From Zarea fungicola (lineage: Eukaryota; Ascomycota; Sordariomycetes; Hypocreales; Cordycipitaceae): 64,000 bases of DNA. Of the stretch, positions 23,441 to 34,370 are shown piece by piece (the stretch's first letter is position 1; every line of letters starts with the position of its first letter). Both the position numbers and the translations under genes were made by a program. Below the pieces are notes generated by a model that had not been told where the DNA came from, did no database searches, and saw only the letters and a list, made by a program, of their open reading frames with translations. The stretch is from the NCBI GenBank assembly GCA_900169235.1, contig FWCC01000066.1, positions 62,001 through 126,000 of the forward strand, in the 5' to 3' direction.

Positions 23441-25189
23441 TTAATCTGCAGGGAAGTTCCAATAACCTAGCCTCGAAAAGTCGAATTCATTCTCTTGCAC
23501 GCAGCTCGGATGGAAGTGATCCTCGTCGTTTCCCATTGGCCACATGGCAGTGAACATTACCTCGTCCGCCCGACACGGACTGACCTTTTTGAACTCTGTC
23601 CAACTGAGCTTTTGCATCAGCTGCCGAATCGTGACCCGCCCTTCTTCGACCGCATTGTCGAGCCTTTCACTCGTCCTTGATGTGTTTACTCGGTAGCGCT
23701 GAGATTCGCGATCCGGCGAAGCATCCAGCAAGCCTGCCCTGATCAAAAACAGCACCTTGCATATGCCATGACTCACTGTCTCTATCGCTGTATATAATAA
23801 CTCGTCTTCCAGCTTCCATTGATTCTTTGAATTTAATGCGGGTAGTAGAAAGTGGCTTGTACAGCGCGAAACCTCTTCGGTGGTAGACAGTGGTGGTGGG
23901 CCGCTGTCGTCGTCTATTGAAGGCATTGAGGATGTATCGCCAGATAATCTCGGGGCGTCCACATAAGTTAGAGTTGCCGACTCAATTTCTTCTACAAAGT
24001 CGTAAGTAGAACAATCCGGCGATGCCATTAGCACAAATCGCCTCGACAAGCGCTTGACAATCGAGTCTGTCACGGCCCGCCAATCCACTGTAAATCGTCT
24101 CGGCCATGTACAAGCACGCGCAACATGATTCTTGACCGCGCTCAAGTCATTCTGTACAGCTGAACCGAATCGAGGCAAATCAGGCCGACCAGGGTCAGTA
24201 TTTGTGATGTTGATCGGAAACAGCCAACCGGACACAATGGATGAAAAGTCGATCCTGAGGCGACCATCACCAATACCATCATAACGCTCGGCAGCGGCTC
24301 TTGCCAGGCGAAAAAGCTGGTGCCTTTCATCGCCCAGCTTGTCTTGAGGGTAGAATGTGCGGCGCGCAGAAAGAAAGTCGAGCCCTTTGCTGAAATCACA
24401 ATAGAGCACCTCGAAACCAACCTCCATCCTGACGACGCCGTCATAGCCCCAGTCTCCAAGCATATCGCAGAGCATATTTGCTCGCCTCTCTTCCCCAAGA
24501 TCAAAGTCTTCAGTTATGTTTCCTATCCTGTCCTCACAAAGGACAAGGTCCTGAGAATCGAGCGTGCCCATGCCAGTCTTTGCGGCGGCCATTCCGTCCA
24601 AATAAAGCACTCGCAGATCACGCGCCGCCTGGTAAGTTTGAAGATACCCGCGAAGGTTTCGGCAGCCATCCGGTGGACATTCTGGAACACCCCTAGCCCC
24701 GACCGAACGGCCACGGCGGGGGTCGCGATCGTGAGGCATGATGTGTTCGGAGACTACATTACTCCGCAGAGGTCTTTGCGCTGCTGCGTGGCCATGACCA
24801 ATCGGCCGTGCCAGACCTGTTTCAGGCCGCGGGGGAAAGTTCCGATGAGACGATGCAAAGGCTTCCGCGTGCTCGACTTCGAAAGACAGCCACTCTACCC
24901 GAGTCGGCGCCTGATTAGTGTGGTCTCCATGGTAGAGCAATGTTCCAGCGGGAATGATTGCAGGGAAAAATCCAAGCCCATTATGATTCAATGATGAGCC
25001 CCATTGCCGTCCAGCGCTGTTAAGCTGGTTGAAGATGTAATGAGCATGCTTGACTGCGCTCGCGGAGTCTGGCACGAGTACACGGTCTGAGCTTTGGGCC
25101 TGTTCGTGGCTGTGAGGTGCAGCAGCTTCGGTCCGGACTGCTGCTTTGAAGAGAATGAACAGACCCAGGACCGGTGTTGGAATGATCAT
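23441..25189 (-). CDS. Large secreted protein of unknown function
   Basis: One uninterrupted frame of 582 aa. The N-terminus (MIIPTPVLGLFILFKAAVRT, then EAAAPHSH) is a signal peptide with likely cleavage near residue 23. The mature part has recurrent features such as AGTLLYHGDHTNQAPTRVEW, LRVLYLDGMAAAKTGMGTLD and SQDLVLCEDRIGN, several Cys residues and a Ser/Pro-rich stretch near residue 420. I have a weak memory of similar YLDGMAAGKTxMGTLDxQD-type proteins being common in fungal secretomes, but know no function or domain name. It opens the accessory block and ends 332 bp from the Rrg7-like gene. Codon use looks normal for the window. The start codon is the only good one ahead of the signal peptide. 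Confidence 0.75.
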   Translation of the reverse strand: MIIPTPVLGLFILFKAAVRTEAAAPHSHEQAQSSDRVLVPDSASAVKHAHYIFNQLNSAGRQWGSSLNHNGLGFFPAIIPAGTLLYHGDHTNQAPTRVEWLSFEVEHAEAFASSHRNFPPRPETGLARPIGHGHAAAQRPLRSNVVSEHIMPHDRDPRRGRSVGARGVPECPPDGCRNLRGYLQTYQAARDLRVLYLDGMAAAKTGMGTLDSQDLVLCEDRIGNITEDFDLGEERRANMLCDMLGDWGYDGVVRMEVGFEVLYCDFSKGLDFLSARRTFYPQDKLGDERHQLFRLARAAAERYDGIGDGRLRIDFSSIVSGWLFPINITNTDPGRPDLPRFGSAVQNDLSAVKNHVARACTWPRRFTVDWRAVTDSIVKRLSRRFVLMASPDCSTYDFVEEIESATLTYVDAPRLSGDTSSMPSIDDDSGPPPLSTTEEVSRCTSHFLLPALNSKNQWKLEDELLYTAIETVSHGICKVLFLIRAGLLDASPDRESQRYRVNTSRTSERLDNAVEEGRVTIRQLMQKLSWTEFKKVSPCRADEVMFTAMWPMGNDEDHFHPSCVQENEFDFSRLGYWNFPAD

Positions 25190-25866
25190 CGTGGCGGGCA
25201 GCAGAATGATGCAGCTTTTCCAACCTGTACGCCGTGTGGCTCGAAAGAGAAGCGCTACGCACTCAAAGCCCGAGGTCAGGCGAAAGCAGGGCGCACAAGG
25301 TAAACAATAACGTCACTGGGGTAGTGCGGCCATTATCGCCGGCTCGTCCCGCCAACGCATAATTCGCCGTCTCACAACTACGGCTTTCACATAACGAATC
25401 CGTTACTTTCTGCGACATCGCCGATCCTACCTATAGCCGATTTCATTTCAGCGGAAATCGTCTGCGTTGCCAGCTAGCCACAGCTGAAAAGATGCGCTGA
25501 AATGTCTCACATCATTATGGACTGGCGAGTGAAACCGCGCAAGGATGGGTGTTTTATGACGTGGAGCACATGAGTGCTGCCAGAGCTGGAGCTTGGGCTG
25601 CTCTCCAGGCTGGTCTACGATTTCTCTTGAGTAACGCAGCACGAGTAGGCTGAACGTGAGTCCACCACTGATTGGCTACCAAGTTCTTTTCTCGTATGCC
25701 TGTTGTTCAATATTTCAATTCCCAACTCCAATACTATTTTCTCAAGCGAGGGCCAGCATCTGTCTTTGCTCAGATGATAGCAACTAAAACCGAGCAACCG
25801 CGAGGGCCTAACTAGCAGAACTCGGCCGCCTATACACCAGTTTCGCGCAGACAAAAAGTCGTACAG
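25190..25866. other. Divergent intergenic region
   Basis: 677 bp between the secreted unknown protein and the arylsulfotransferase-like gene; two promoters are expected. No repeat or ORF of note. Confidence 0.5.
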
Positions 25867-27737
25867 ATGACCTCCAAAATCCTTTCCATCACAATTGCAG
25901 CAATCTATGCTTTATTTCTTGCCGATACATCTACCGCTGATGTGCCATTATTTACTGATATCGGCAGGTATACTGCGCTCGTCAACGCTTTCAATGGCCT
26001 TCCCATGCAGACCTTCCGCTCCTCCGACATTATCGCCCCTGTTTTCATGGTCAACTCGTGGGACAAGAAAAATGTCGACACCGCATCGCACATGTTTCTG
26101 GGTAGAATGTACGGTCCGGGGAAATCTGGGCCGATGATCTTCGATACCCGAGATCTGAGCCTTGTCTACGCAGATGAGCAGTATTACAAGTCAATGCACT
26201 CGGATGTCAGAGTTATCAACGGCACGAGCTACCTGACTGCATGGGTGATGGGAGAGAAAAACGCCATGTACTGTCTTGTATATGACGAGACGTACAGAAT
26301 AAAGTATAATGTCTCAGCGCAGGGTATGGAGGGCGACATGCATGAGCTACAAGTTACGCCACAAGGCACGGCCATCTTATCAACCTATTCCTCCAGGCCG
26401 TTTGATTGTTCTCCAGTTGGTGGACCAAAGTCCTGCGCCTTGCGTGACAGTGGCTTTCAAGAGATTGACCTGAACAGCAACGCTGTGATTTTTAATTGGT
26501 CAGCATCAGCTCACTTCGAGATCTGGGAGTCATACGCAAAGTTCAATAATACCTATGACAGATACAGCGGCTTGGGTTACGACTTTTTCCACATCAACTC
26601 AGTTGAAAAGGTCAGTTACATCAACTTCGCTCCAGCGACAGCTCAGGCCGTATTCTGACTCTTCATTTTAGACTGTGAATGGAAACTACCTGGTGTCAAG
26701 CCGGAACCTTTGTCTCCTGGTACTCATTAGTGGTAGGGATGGCAGCATTATCTGGCGCCTTGGCGGCCGGGATAACGAATTTTCTGATCTGAGCAATGGC
26801 ACTGCCTTTAACTTCTGCTGGCAGCATGACGCACGGCTACACCACAACGAGAGCCAAATCACACTCTTCGATAACCATATCAATGAAACTGCTTACTGCA
26901 GGGGCAAATGCCATACGCGTGGCCTAGTACTTGAGATAGATTCAGATAAACTGACGGCCCGATGTGTCCGCGAATACTTCCACCCCGAGAGTATTAACTC
27001 TGAAGCCATGGGCAGCCTGCAAGTTCTCGAGACCGGAAATGTGTTGCTTGCATTTGGGTTCAACCCTGCAATCGTGGAATACACTATTGACGGAACGCCC
27101 GTCATGTCCATTCAGCTGGGAAATATTGGTGTTGGCGCTCAAGGAAACAACGGAGTTTACCGTGCTAGCAAATACAACTGGACAGGCAAGCCGACATGGC
27201 CACCGAGTGTCGCACTCGATACCCCCGAAAATGGAATGATGAATACCACTATATATTTGTCGTGGAATGGTGCGACAGATGTTGCTTCATGGTCTGTTGT
27301 AAGTGCTATCCCGCCGCTCGTTGCCTTGCGCTGACCTCCAGTTCGCTTCAAACGACTCTTCAACTATTTGGAGAGAAGGAAGCGTGATTGCACAGCATGA
27401 GCGATCGGGATTTGAAACGAAAATCTGTTTTGACAACGAAAACAGCTTCAATTATATTGGCGCTGCTGCTCTGTCTGCCCGTGGCACTACCCTTGGCCGT
27501 ACAGCCGTTATCGACATGAAACTCGGTGATTCCTCCAACCTCTACGATGCAAGATACAATTCTTTTGTCTATACCTTGGCTGGTAATTTAAAGCTATGTA
27601 GAATTTGTTTTGGCGCGGGTTTACTGGCAATGTTCTTTCTGTTATTTGCGTGCATCCGGGCACGCTATGAGAGGCAAAGAGTAGATGCACTGATCCTCAA
27701 TGAGAGAGCCGTCTCACATTCACTACCGGCAAAATAA
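25867..27737 (+). CDS. Arylsulfotransferase-family (ASST-like) secreted or membrane protein
   Basis: Three exons: 25867-26610, 26672-27298 and 27342-27737, giving 588 aa. Donors are GTCAGT and GTAAGT, acceptors TTTTAG and CTCCAG. It has an N-terminal signal peptide (SITIAAIYALFLADTSTADV), a beta-propeller-like body with the fungal Arylsulfotran_2 signature (SGRDGSIIWRLGGRDNEFSD, WQHDARLHHNESQITLFDNH, GSLQVLETGNVLLAFGFNP), many N-glycosylation sequons, and a C-terminal membrane helix (LCRICFGAGLLAMFFLLFAC) with a short basic tail. Bacterial ASST moves sulfate between phenols without PAPS. The catalytic activity of the fungal branch is not established, so substrate is unknown. It would sit in the secretory pathway or cell surface, body outside. 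It converges with the NRPS-like gene, 115 bp apart. Confidence 0.85.
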
Positions 27738-27852
27738 ACATGGAATATAGCAATAAGTGGTTACAGAACACATCTGAATACAGATTCAAATTTAGCAGAA
27801 TAAAAGCTGACCATTGGACCGTCGTTGCGGTGGTGAAAGAGTCTTTGCATCT

Positions 27853-30693
27853 CTACAGAGCACACGCCTCCAATCGCGATTGGAGGATTGCTGCAACTGC
27901 GGGTGCATTCTGCGGACTCAGCAGGGTATAGTGGCTGCCGTCCAACTGATGAAACTTCAAATTTTGAGTGAAATCAGCCCAATGCGACAGCTTCGTTTGC
28001 AGCCACTGGTCCCTGGTCTGGGCAACCTCCTCGATCGGGTGTCCGTAGAGCACCTCAATCATCTGGACACTTCCACTGGGCTCATAGGCCTGCGCTATTT
28101 TGTGAGAATTACACGCCAAATCTACCCATGTTTGCAGTCGACGTTTATCCAGCCCTAGGGTTTCAAGTCGCTGCGCGGAAGCAAAGGTCAAGAGCATCTC
28201 CACTAACCGCGTCTTTTCCACCTCACCACCGTCCCTGAAGCCGTGTGCCGACTTCTGCGTCTCAGTTATGTATGAAATTTCCTGTTCGGGACTCTGAAAG
28301 ACATCCAGGAAGCGGGAAATCATGATGAGTGTTTTGCCCCAGGATGCCTGTAGCATGCGGTTTCTGATGTGTGGAGGCTGGTCAATAATCACCAAAACCG
28401 GTGTCTCATGCCCGTCATGTTGCAGCAGCTTGGCAATCTCAAAAGCAACTGTTCCGCCATACGAGTATCCGGCAATGGCATACGGGCCATCTGGCTGCAC
28501 TTTCTGTATCGCCTTTTTATAGCAGCCAATCATTTCGTCAAGGCTTGTGAAGGGCGTTTCGCCGTCGAACCCGCGCGCTCGGAGAGCATACACCGGACGG
28601 TCAACAAAATACTTGGCTAGATGAATAAATATGAGTACTTCTCCCACTCCAGGATGAACGAGCCAGAGAGGAGTCTTTGTTCCTACGCTGCGGAGAGTTA
28701 CAACTGGGTCGTAGATGGCGTCGTCCGTAGATCTCGGAGACTCCAGGACAGCTGCGAGTCTGTGTATAGTAGAGAAGTTGATAATTGTAGCTATTGAGAT
28801 GTTTTTGTGTAATTTTTGTTGCAGCTTCCACCTCAGCTGGGTCAGTTCCAGAGACGAGATACCAAGCATGAACAAGTCTTCGTGGACTCCAATGTCCTGT
28901 TGGCTACTGTCGAAAATCGCAGTGGCAATTCCATGCACAAGCTTTTCCATGGCAGTCAATGATGAAGAAGTACAACGCTCACGGGCATTGGCAAGCAACT
29001 CATTGTCTCGTTGTATTTCTGCGTCGTATGCGCCCGCTTCGAAGGCTGCTCTGATTCTGGCTCGAGACAGTTTTCCAAGAGTTGATTTGAGCAACAGAGT
29101 TTCTGTAAGTGGCAAGACTCTATGCGGCCGTACATAGTAGGTGCTCATAATGGTAGCACAAATCGATTTGAAGGCGTTTAAGCGCATCGTCGCATCGCTA
29201 GGGTCAAAGCTAGGCAAGTAGACCACGCATAAAGTCTCGGAAGCGGCACCTGCAACTCGATATGGAAAGACAGCAGTGTATGACGGAGCCACGGCTCCGA
29301 TATTCGTACTTTCAATTGCCTGTTCAATCGCATGTGGATAGTGCTTGACGCCATTGATGTTGATAGCTTCCGTAGTGCGGCCTACCAAGTGCAGGCTTCC
29401 CCGTTGATCTACGAAGGCCAAGTCTCCGGTGACGAACCAGCCGTCTGATGTGAACGCTCTGGCGGTTTCCTCGGGACTGTTGAAATACCCACCAAAGACA
29501 TTGGTGCCGCGAATCTCCAAGCGACCAGTTTCATGGGCCTTGCATACGCGCCCGTCCCCAACTGCAGTGACGCGCCTGTCCACGCCGAAGATGGCGTAGC
29601 CCACGGAGGCAAATTCCCGACCGCCTTCAAGATCACTGTCTGGGCACCCTTTGCTGTAGATGCTCCCTGCGCAGGTTTCTGTCATTCCGAACCCGGGTCG
29701 GAGGAAGCCAGCAGGCGCACCGAGCGCGCCAAAGGCACGGACAACTGCTGAGCAAAGACCAGTTGGGATGGCTTCGCCGCCAGTGATCAAACAGCGCATA
29801 GAGGATAGACCTTGCAGACCCTCACGGGCACCGATGGACGTAGACTTCAAAATTGGCTCCAGGGCCGCCTTTACGCTGGCGAGAAATGAACTCGGCGCAA
29901 AGGCGTACGCGACTGAGTGACGCTGGAGCAGACGGAGAAAAACGAGCGGGTCGGCCATCAAATCGTGAGCCTGTGCGTGGACCTGATCTGAGCCAAGGGC
30001 AAGCGCTTGCAGGTGTATCTCGGTGAGATTCGCAACATGGTCCATGCCGACCCAATTGAAGAAGACGTCGTTACTATCCATGCAATGATATGTCGACTTG
30101 CTCCTCAGCGAGGCGATGATTTGATCATGTCGCAGGATGACTGCTTTCGCATACCCCGTGCTACCAGAGGTGAGCATGAGCACAGCTATGTCAGCTGAAA
30201 TAGCGTTCACATCTTGGCGGCTGAGGCTCGCAGTGATGCTGGTGGTCATGTTTGGACTTTTGTTCGCCACGATGTCTTCAATGGTGTAAATCTTCCAGCC
30301 CGGTAGATCAAGAAACTCAGGGACAAGACTCTGCGTGGTGATGACAATTGGTTTCTGCAGCAGGCTCTGTAAGTGCTGAATGTGCTTCCGTCGCTGATCG
30401 AGATCCCTGCTGAACGGCGTCGAAATCGCGGGTACCTGGTCTGCTGCAATAACAGCCCACAGCCATTGGACATGGTCCATGTGATTGTCTAGGTGAAGGA
30501 GTACAACGCCCCGCGATGCTGTTGAAAGCTGTCTCACCAAGTGACTTAATCTGAAGGCATAGCTTGCAAGTTGTGCATAAGTTATTTTCGTCGGAAGTGC
30601 TATTTCGCCTGGTGCGTATATGAACAGACCCTTGTCGGGCGACAAGCGTGCTGTCCTTTCTAGCGTTTCCAGTAAATGGTTTGGCATGCGCAT
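27853..30693 (-). CDS. Single-module NRPS-like enzyme, adenylation-thiolation-thioesterase
   Basis: One intronless frame of 946 aa. The adenylation domain (about 1-555) has A3 LTSGSTGYAKAV (174-185), the GFGMTET loop (334-340), a DGWFVTGDLAF-type motif (417-427) and A10 with Lys541 in STLGKLSRAR. The thiolation domain (about 575-650) has the carrier Ser614 in LGISSLE, a variant of LGGxSL. The thioesterase (about 670-940) has GYSYGG (Ser744) and a late His in GSHYTLLS. There is no condensation domain. This is the layout of fungal synthetases that activate aryl-2-keto acids and dimerise them to quinones, furanones or aspulvinones (TdiA, AtrA, MelA and relatives). The substrate cannot be read from the sequence alone. 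Flanking sulfotransferase-type genes on both sides suggest a tailored phenolic product; that is inference. Confidence 0.92.
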   Translation of the reverse strand: MRMPNHLLETLERTARLSPDKGLFIYAPGEIALPTKITYAQLASYAFRLSHLVRQLSTASRGVVLLHLDNHMDHVQWLWAVIAADQVPAISTPFSRDLDQRRKHIQHLQSLLQKPIVITTQSLVPEFLDLPGWKIYTIEDIVANKSPNMTTSITASLSRQDVNAISADIAVLMLTSGSTGYAKAVILRHDQIIASLRSKSTYHCMDSNDVFFNWVGMDHVANLTEIHLQALALGSDQVHAQAHDLMADPLVFLRLLQRHSVAYAFAPSSFLASVKAALEPILKSTSIGAREGLQGLSSMRCLITGGEAIPTGLCSAVVRAFGALGAPAGFLRPGFGMTETCAGSIYSKGCPDSDLEGGREFASVGYAIFGVDRRVTAVGDGRVCKAHETGRLEIRGTNVFGGYFNSPEETARAFTSDGWFVTGDLAFVDQRGSLHLVGRTTEAININGVKHYPHAIEQAIESTNIGAVAPSYTAVFPYRVAGAASETLCVVYLPSFDPSDATMRLNAFKSICATIMSTYYVRPHRVLPLTETLLLKSTLGKLSRARIRAAFEAGAYDAEIQRDNELLANARERCTSSSLTAMEKLVHGIATAIFDSSQQDIGVHEDLFMLGISSLELTQLRWKLQQKLHKNISIATIINFSTIHRLAAVLESPRSTDDAIYDPVVTLRSVGTKTPLWLVHPGVGEVLIFIHLAKYFVDRPVYALRARGFDGETPFTSLDEMIGCYKKAIQKVQPDGPYAIAGYSYGGTVAFEIAKLLQHDGHETPVLVIIDQPPHIRNRMLQASWGKTLIMISRFLDVFQSPEQEISYITETQKSAHGFRDGGEVEKTRLVEMLLTFASAQRLETLGLDKRRLQTWVDLACNSHKIAQAYEPSGSVQMIEVLYGHPIEEVAQTRDQWLQTKLSHWADFTQNLKFHQLDGSHYTLLSPQNAPAVAAILQSRLEACAL

Positions 30694-31114
30694 GACGAGT
30701 AGATGGACTAGAAAGCCTAACCCAATCTTTGCAAATTTTTAATTCTTGAGGGAGGGAGTTTTAAATAGGTGCTGCCGGTTTATTATGCCAAGCCTCACTT
30801 TATATACCTACAATTCTTGCAGAGGATGTTTTGTCTTAGCCACAGTTACGTGGCGCCCTGGTGCTCTTTCTCTGTTCTGGCTGTATGAATGCACATCACT
30901 TGCGGCCCATTTCCTGGTTCCTGAGACAGGAAACAGTTAGTGTAACTGGTTCTTTTGTACTGCCTTTGCTTGCTTATAACTAAGTTGACTATCAGTTGAG
31001 CGATGCCTTCCAGAGGTAACTTGCTGAATGCCACTAAGACATATCATCTACGTGGTTTCCCTGGTCGCACAAGAAGCATGCTGGGTAGTACCATTGTATT
31101 ATCCTAACTAACCA
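30694..31114. other. Promoter region of the NRPS-like gene
   Basis: 421 bp between two minus-strand genes. A TATA-like element lies at 30759-30767; the rest shows no structure. Confidence 0.5.
30759..30767 (-). promoter_or_regulatory. TATA-like box of the NRPS-like gene
   Basis: TATTTAAAA on the minus strand, 66 bp before the ATG. Position and sequence fit a core promoter; not proven. Confidence 0.45.
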
Positions 31115-31996
31115 CTAAATTGATCCTCGCAAGAACATTCTGGCTGTTAAGTAACTCCCATAACCTACGGATACCATGGTGCACACTCTCCCAACTAGGA
31201 TCATGGCATTTTCATTAGCCCGAGTAATTGATTTTGCTAGTCTGCGATTTCTTTTCGCCAGGTACCCAGCTCGCTCGTTGATGTGTGGAAATGGTTCTGG
31301 AAAGATTTCACCGGTGTTTTGATCCTTTTTAGTTGGAATTGGCACGCCAAGGTGCTCGCAAATTGGACCCCAGCCGTCTTTGATGGTATACTCGATATAT
31401 CGATGGGCGGGGATTTTCTCACGGAATTCTGTGTAACGCTCCTTGAACCAGGCTATGGCCTTATTCTTCTCTCTCCGATGACTGAAAGGCATAGAGAGCG
31501 CCGCCATGACTTGAACAAACAAGAGCCAGTTTCTCATCTGAGGGTCGAAAAGGCGTATGTAGAGCTGGGCAAGCTTGTGGCGGAGACCGGTAGGCTCCAT
31601 GGTCTCGGCTACACTACTGAGTACACTTTCATACCAGCTCTCTGGATCGCGGTTGAGAATGATGACCTTTGCCTCGGGATAGAGCTCAGCCAGCTCGCAG
31701 CTGAAAACAGCCGTAGGCATATCACAACACGCCTGTGAGAAGCCCAAGAGCTTATCCCAATCTTGCCTTGTGAATTGACCTTTGTTTGCGTACTTGGCTT
31801 CAAAAGCGCGAATCCACTGCGCCGGATGATCCTCAATGTGCTCGGAGACGGCCATCATATGATAACAGTCATTGAAGCCAAGCCGTCTAAGAGCGGATCT
31901 CATACTTAGCGTACCCGTTCGATGAAGGCCACAAACAATGACCCGCATAGGGACGGCGCGGGCATCATGGCCAATGCCTTGAGTGTCGGGCATCAT
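31115..31996 (-). CDS. PAPS-dependent-type sulfotransferase family protein (Sulfotransfer_4)
   Basis: From the MM at 31996 the frame encodes 293 aa; the frame stays open to an ATG at 32128 (337 aa), but the extra segment looks non-coding. The 5'-phosphosulfate-binding loop is GLHRTGTLSM (residues 23-32), and the 3'-phosphate-binding segment is VIILNRDPESWYESVLSS. The middle (YHMMAVSEHIEDHPAQWIRA, DMPTAVFSCELAELYPEAKV) is typical of the fungal and animal family often misnamed NAD-epimerase. A C-terminal hydrophobic segment (AMILVGRVCTMVSVGYGSYL) could be a membrane tail. The family is assumed to transfer sulfate from PAPS; the substrate is unknown. It lies between the NRPS-like gene and UstYa, in the same orientation as both, so either pathway could use it. 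Confidence 0.82.
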   Translation of the reverse strand: MMPDTQGIGHDARAVPMRVIVCGLHRTGTLSMRSALRRLGFNDCYHMMAVSEHIEDHPAQWIRAFEAKYANKGQFTRQDWDKLLGFSQACCDMPTAVFSCELAELYPEAKVIILNRDPESWYESVLSSVAETMEPTGLRHKLAQLYIRLFDPQMRNWLLFVQVMAALSMPFSHRREKNKAIAWFKERYTEFREKIPAHRYIEYTIKDGWGPICEHLGVPIPTKKDQNTGEIFPEPFPHINERAGYLAKRNRRLAKSITRANENAMILVGRVCTMVSVGYGSYLTARMFLRGSI

Positions 31997-33366
31997 GTGT
32001 AGCAAATATGCCAAGCCAGTCTTGCGAGGCACGAAAATAATGGCCGTAGATACCGTCGAAATATCTCGGGAATTATGTGCGTGGGCGCTGAAGATGATGC
32101 AGGACGACAGCATTGGTGTGATGGGCATAGGTCAGTAGTACGGTGCCGCACAACGGGTTACTGCCCAGCCGTGAGGAGGCATGTCTAAAACATGCATAAA
32201 ATCATTACGCATACTACTGGATTCATAGTTATACCCAGATAAAAAAGAATGCTTTTCTGGGGGCTTGGCAAAAGCTGCCTCGGCAATGTCATTACTAGAT
32301 TAGAAAGGGTATGGTCCTGGCACTACTGGTATAACTGCAAGAAGTAATTATGTAGTCTCTGAATTAACGCTCTGTATTGTGTTTAAAATTTGCCAGTTGG
32401 CGTAGCGGAACAGGGAATCGTTACAAAGACGGGTATTGTCGATCCGAGACCCGACGTGTCTCAGACAAGGCAATTTGAGTGACTTGATCATTTTATTTGT
32501 CCACGATGATACTGGGCGGTGTACGGAATATCGCTCGGCTGAGACAGTCTCGAGCCAACGCATTTCAGCTCTGTCTTGTTATACTTTGTCGGAGGCGGAT
32601 ACGGGGGCAGCCCGGCCCGGCCCGGCCCTGGTACTGATCCGCCCAGCAACTCTCGTGGGTGGCACTACGTAGTGCGATGATGCAGCACCATGGGTCAATA
32701 ATGGCTTATATGGAAGCGCTAAGTCGGTCAGACTTTCCCTCAGCCCCTCCGACCCAATAAGAGCAACTATACGGAGTAACTTTCGCTCTTTTGGCTTTGA
32801 CGCGCATGGCTGTGGCTGGCTGTGCACATACTGGCAAGAGTTGCCGCTCTCGTTAAATGATGGCTCCGGCCCCCGCTGGTGAGATGCTTCCGGTCTCGGC
32901 TGGATACGAGACAGATACGGGGATCGTCATCTGAGATGCAGCACCAACACTAATTTTGGTGGCGTACTGTACGGCCGGGGAAAGCAACGCAACTACCATC
33001 AGCCGAAGCCACAGGCGCCAATGACAAGAAAAGAAAAGAGTTATTTCGCATAAAAGTTTGAGAATTTATGCATTCCTCCCTGCTTGGCACGCGCTCGGCG
33101 TTTCAACTTCTTGTCTTGTGGATTGACGTAGTCACTCTTTCACACCGCACTTTGCGCTGCAGAGTTCTAAATCAGGGACTCCAGCTAGGGATATTGTGGA
33201 CAAATACGAGGGAAGCAAAGCGCGAGCGAGAGCAGAGAACTACAGACGGCCTGGTTCAAGGTAAGTTATCACAATTTCCAGGCCCGGGCGGAAATCGGTG
33301 TACGTTTGCAGCATCTTTGGGTTCTTTCGCCAAAATTGCTTCTACCTGATGTGCATACAGTGCTCT
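31997..33366. other. Intergenic region between the sulfotransferase and UstYa
   Basis: About 1.4 kb without a supportable gene. Contains a short GGCCC-type repeat (three copies of CCCGG, near 32611-32626) and TACGGAGTA at 32770-32778. The ORFs present have no recognisable content. Confidence 0.5.
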
Positions 33367-34370
33367 CTAATCTACAATAATTTCACCATATTTGTCATTC
33401 TCAATCTGGTTCGTTTGTACCCAAGCATTGATTGCATCCATATCGCGGCACTGCACGTCTACATCCCAGCGAACAAAAGCTGATTTTGCACGCTCCTCCG
33501 TGTTCATATGTAGATAATCCTCGGCATAGCGACGAGTTCCAGAATCATCCACGTACGTGAAATTCTGTCTCCACCAATATACTAGCGAGGTATCACCATG
33601 ACAAAGCAGGCTTTGTCGAACAACATCGAGGCAGTGTCCTTTAGGCCTTGTTAGACACGGTCGTTGGGATGGGAAGTGTAACGTACCAACGTGATGTAAC
33701 ACCATTTCGCGAGCCTCATCCGGATAGTAGTGGTCAATGTGGAACGCTTTCCGGAGCCTGTTCAGGCAGTGCATTTGATGGTAAACACCCAGCCCATATG
33801 CGCCGTATCCCAAGTCCTTAAACATCTCAACACTCTCTGGCAGTCCCAGGGTTTCGGCATCTTCCAGAGAGATCTTGATCATACGATCATTTTCTTTTTT
33901 CAGGAATCACGGTTGTTAGCCGGTCGTATTGGGACGCTGCCTCAATAGTGAACTGCTCACCTCGAAGCCAACCCTCCCAGGCGTTGTCTACTTCATCTGA
34001 TGGAGGTGACTGAAAAAGCTTGCTCGGTTCATATTTTGTGTTGATGAAACGTTCTGCACCTCCAGCACGAACAGGTGCTTATGACATCATTAGCTTTTGC
34101 TCCACATGGAGCTGTCAAAGACTTACAATATGCTGCCGTAGAGACGCTGGCATAATGCTTCGCGTTATATAGTAGCGATGTTCCGAGGGCAACGCCGAGT
34201 ATGAGGCTGCAAAATGGCCAAAACTTGAACTGGAAACTGCCATTCTGATTGCCAGCAAGATGGCGATGAGGATGCTCAAACTCGGATGTCAGCGGCTCTG
34301 ACTCTTCTTTACTTTGAGCAACGTCCTGCTCTGTGACTGAGTGACTGAATGGATGAAACGACTTCATCAT
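33367..34370 (-). CDS. UstYa-family (DUF3328) oxidase of RiPP/mycotoxin biosynthesis
   Basis: Four exons: 34370-34127, 34077-33961, 33893-33687 and 33638-33367, 279 aa; all donors (GTAAGT, GTGAGC, GTACGT) and branch points (GCTAAT, GGCTAAC, TCTAAC) are good. The N-terminal cytosolic part is acidic. One membrane helix follows (about 49-68, KFWPFCSLILGVALGTSLLY), then a lumenal domain with SPPSDEVDNAWEGW, the first HxxHC (158-162, YHQMHCLNRLRKAF) and the second HxxHC (187-191, HVGHCLDVVRQSLLCHGDTS). These paired motifs define the UstYa family, whose members crosslink or hydroxylate Tyr/Phe-containing core peptides (ustiloxin, phomopsin, asperipin) and also occur in other mycotoxin clusters. Its divergent neighbour is a repeat-peptide precursor, which strongly supports a RiPP role. 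An in-frame ATG at 34400 would add 10 residues. The last intron is 48 nt and in frame, so retention would not break the protein. Confidence 0.93.

Noticed and set aside
31997..32128. 44-residue extension of the sulfotransferase
   Set aside because: An ATG exists at 32128, but the segment is not family-like and the MM at 31996 sits at the expected distance from the P-loop.
33367..33882. UstYa as a single-exon 171-aa protein
   Set aside because: This open frame is exon 3 plus a retained 48-nt intron plus exon 4; the membrane anchor and N-terminal part lie in two upstream exons.
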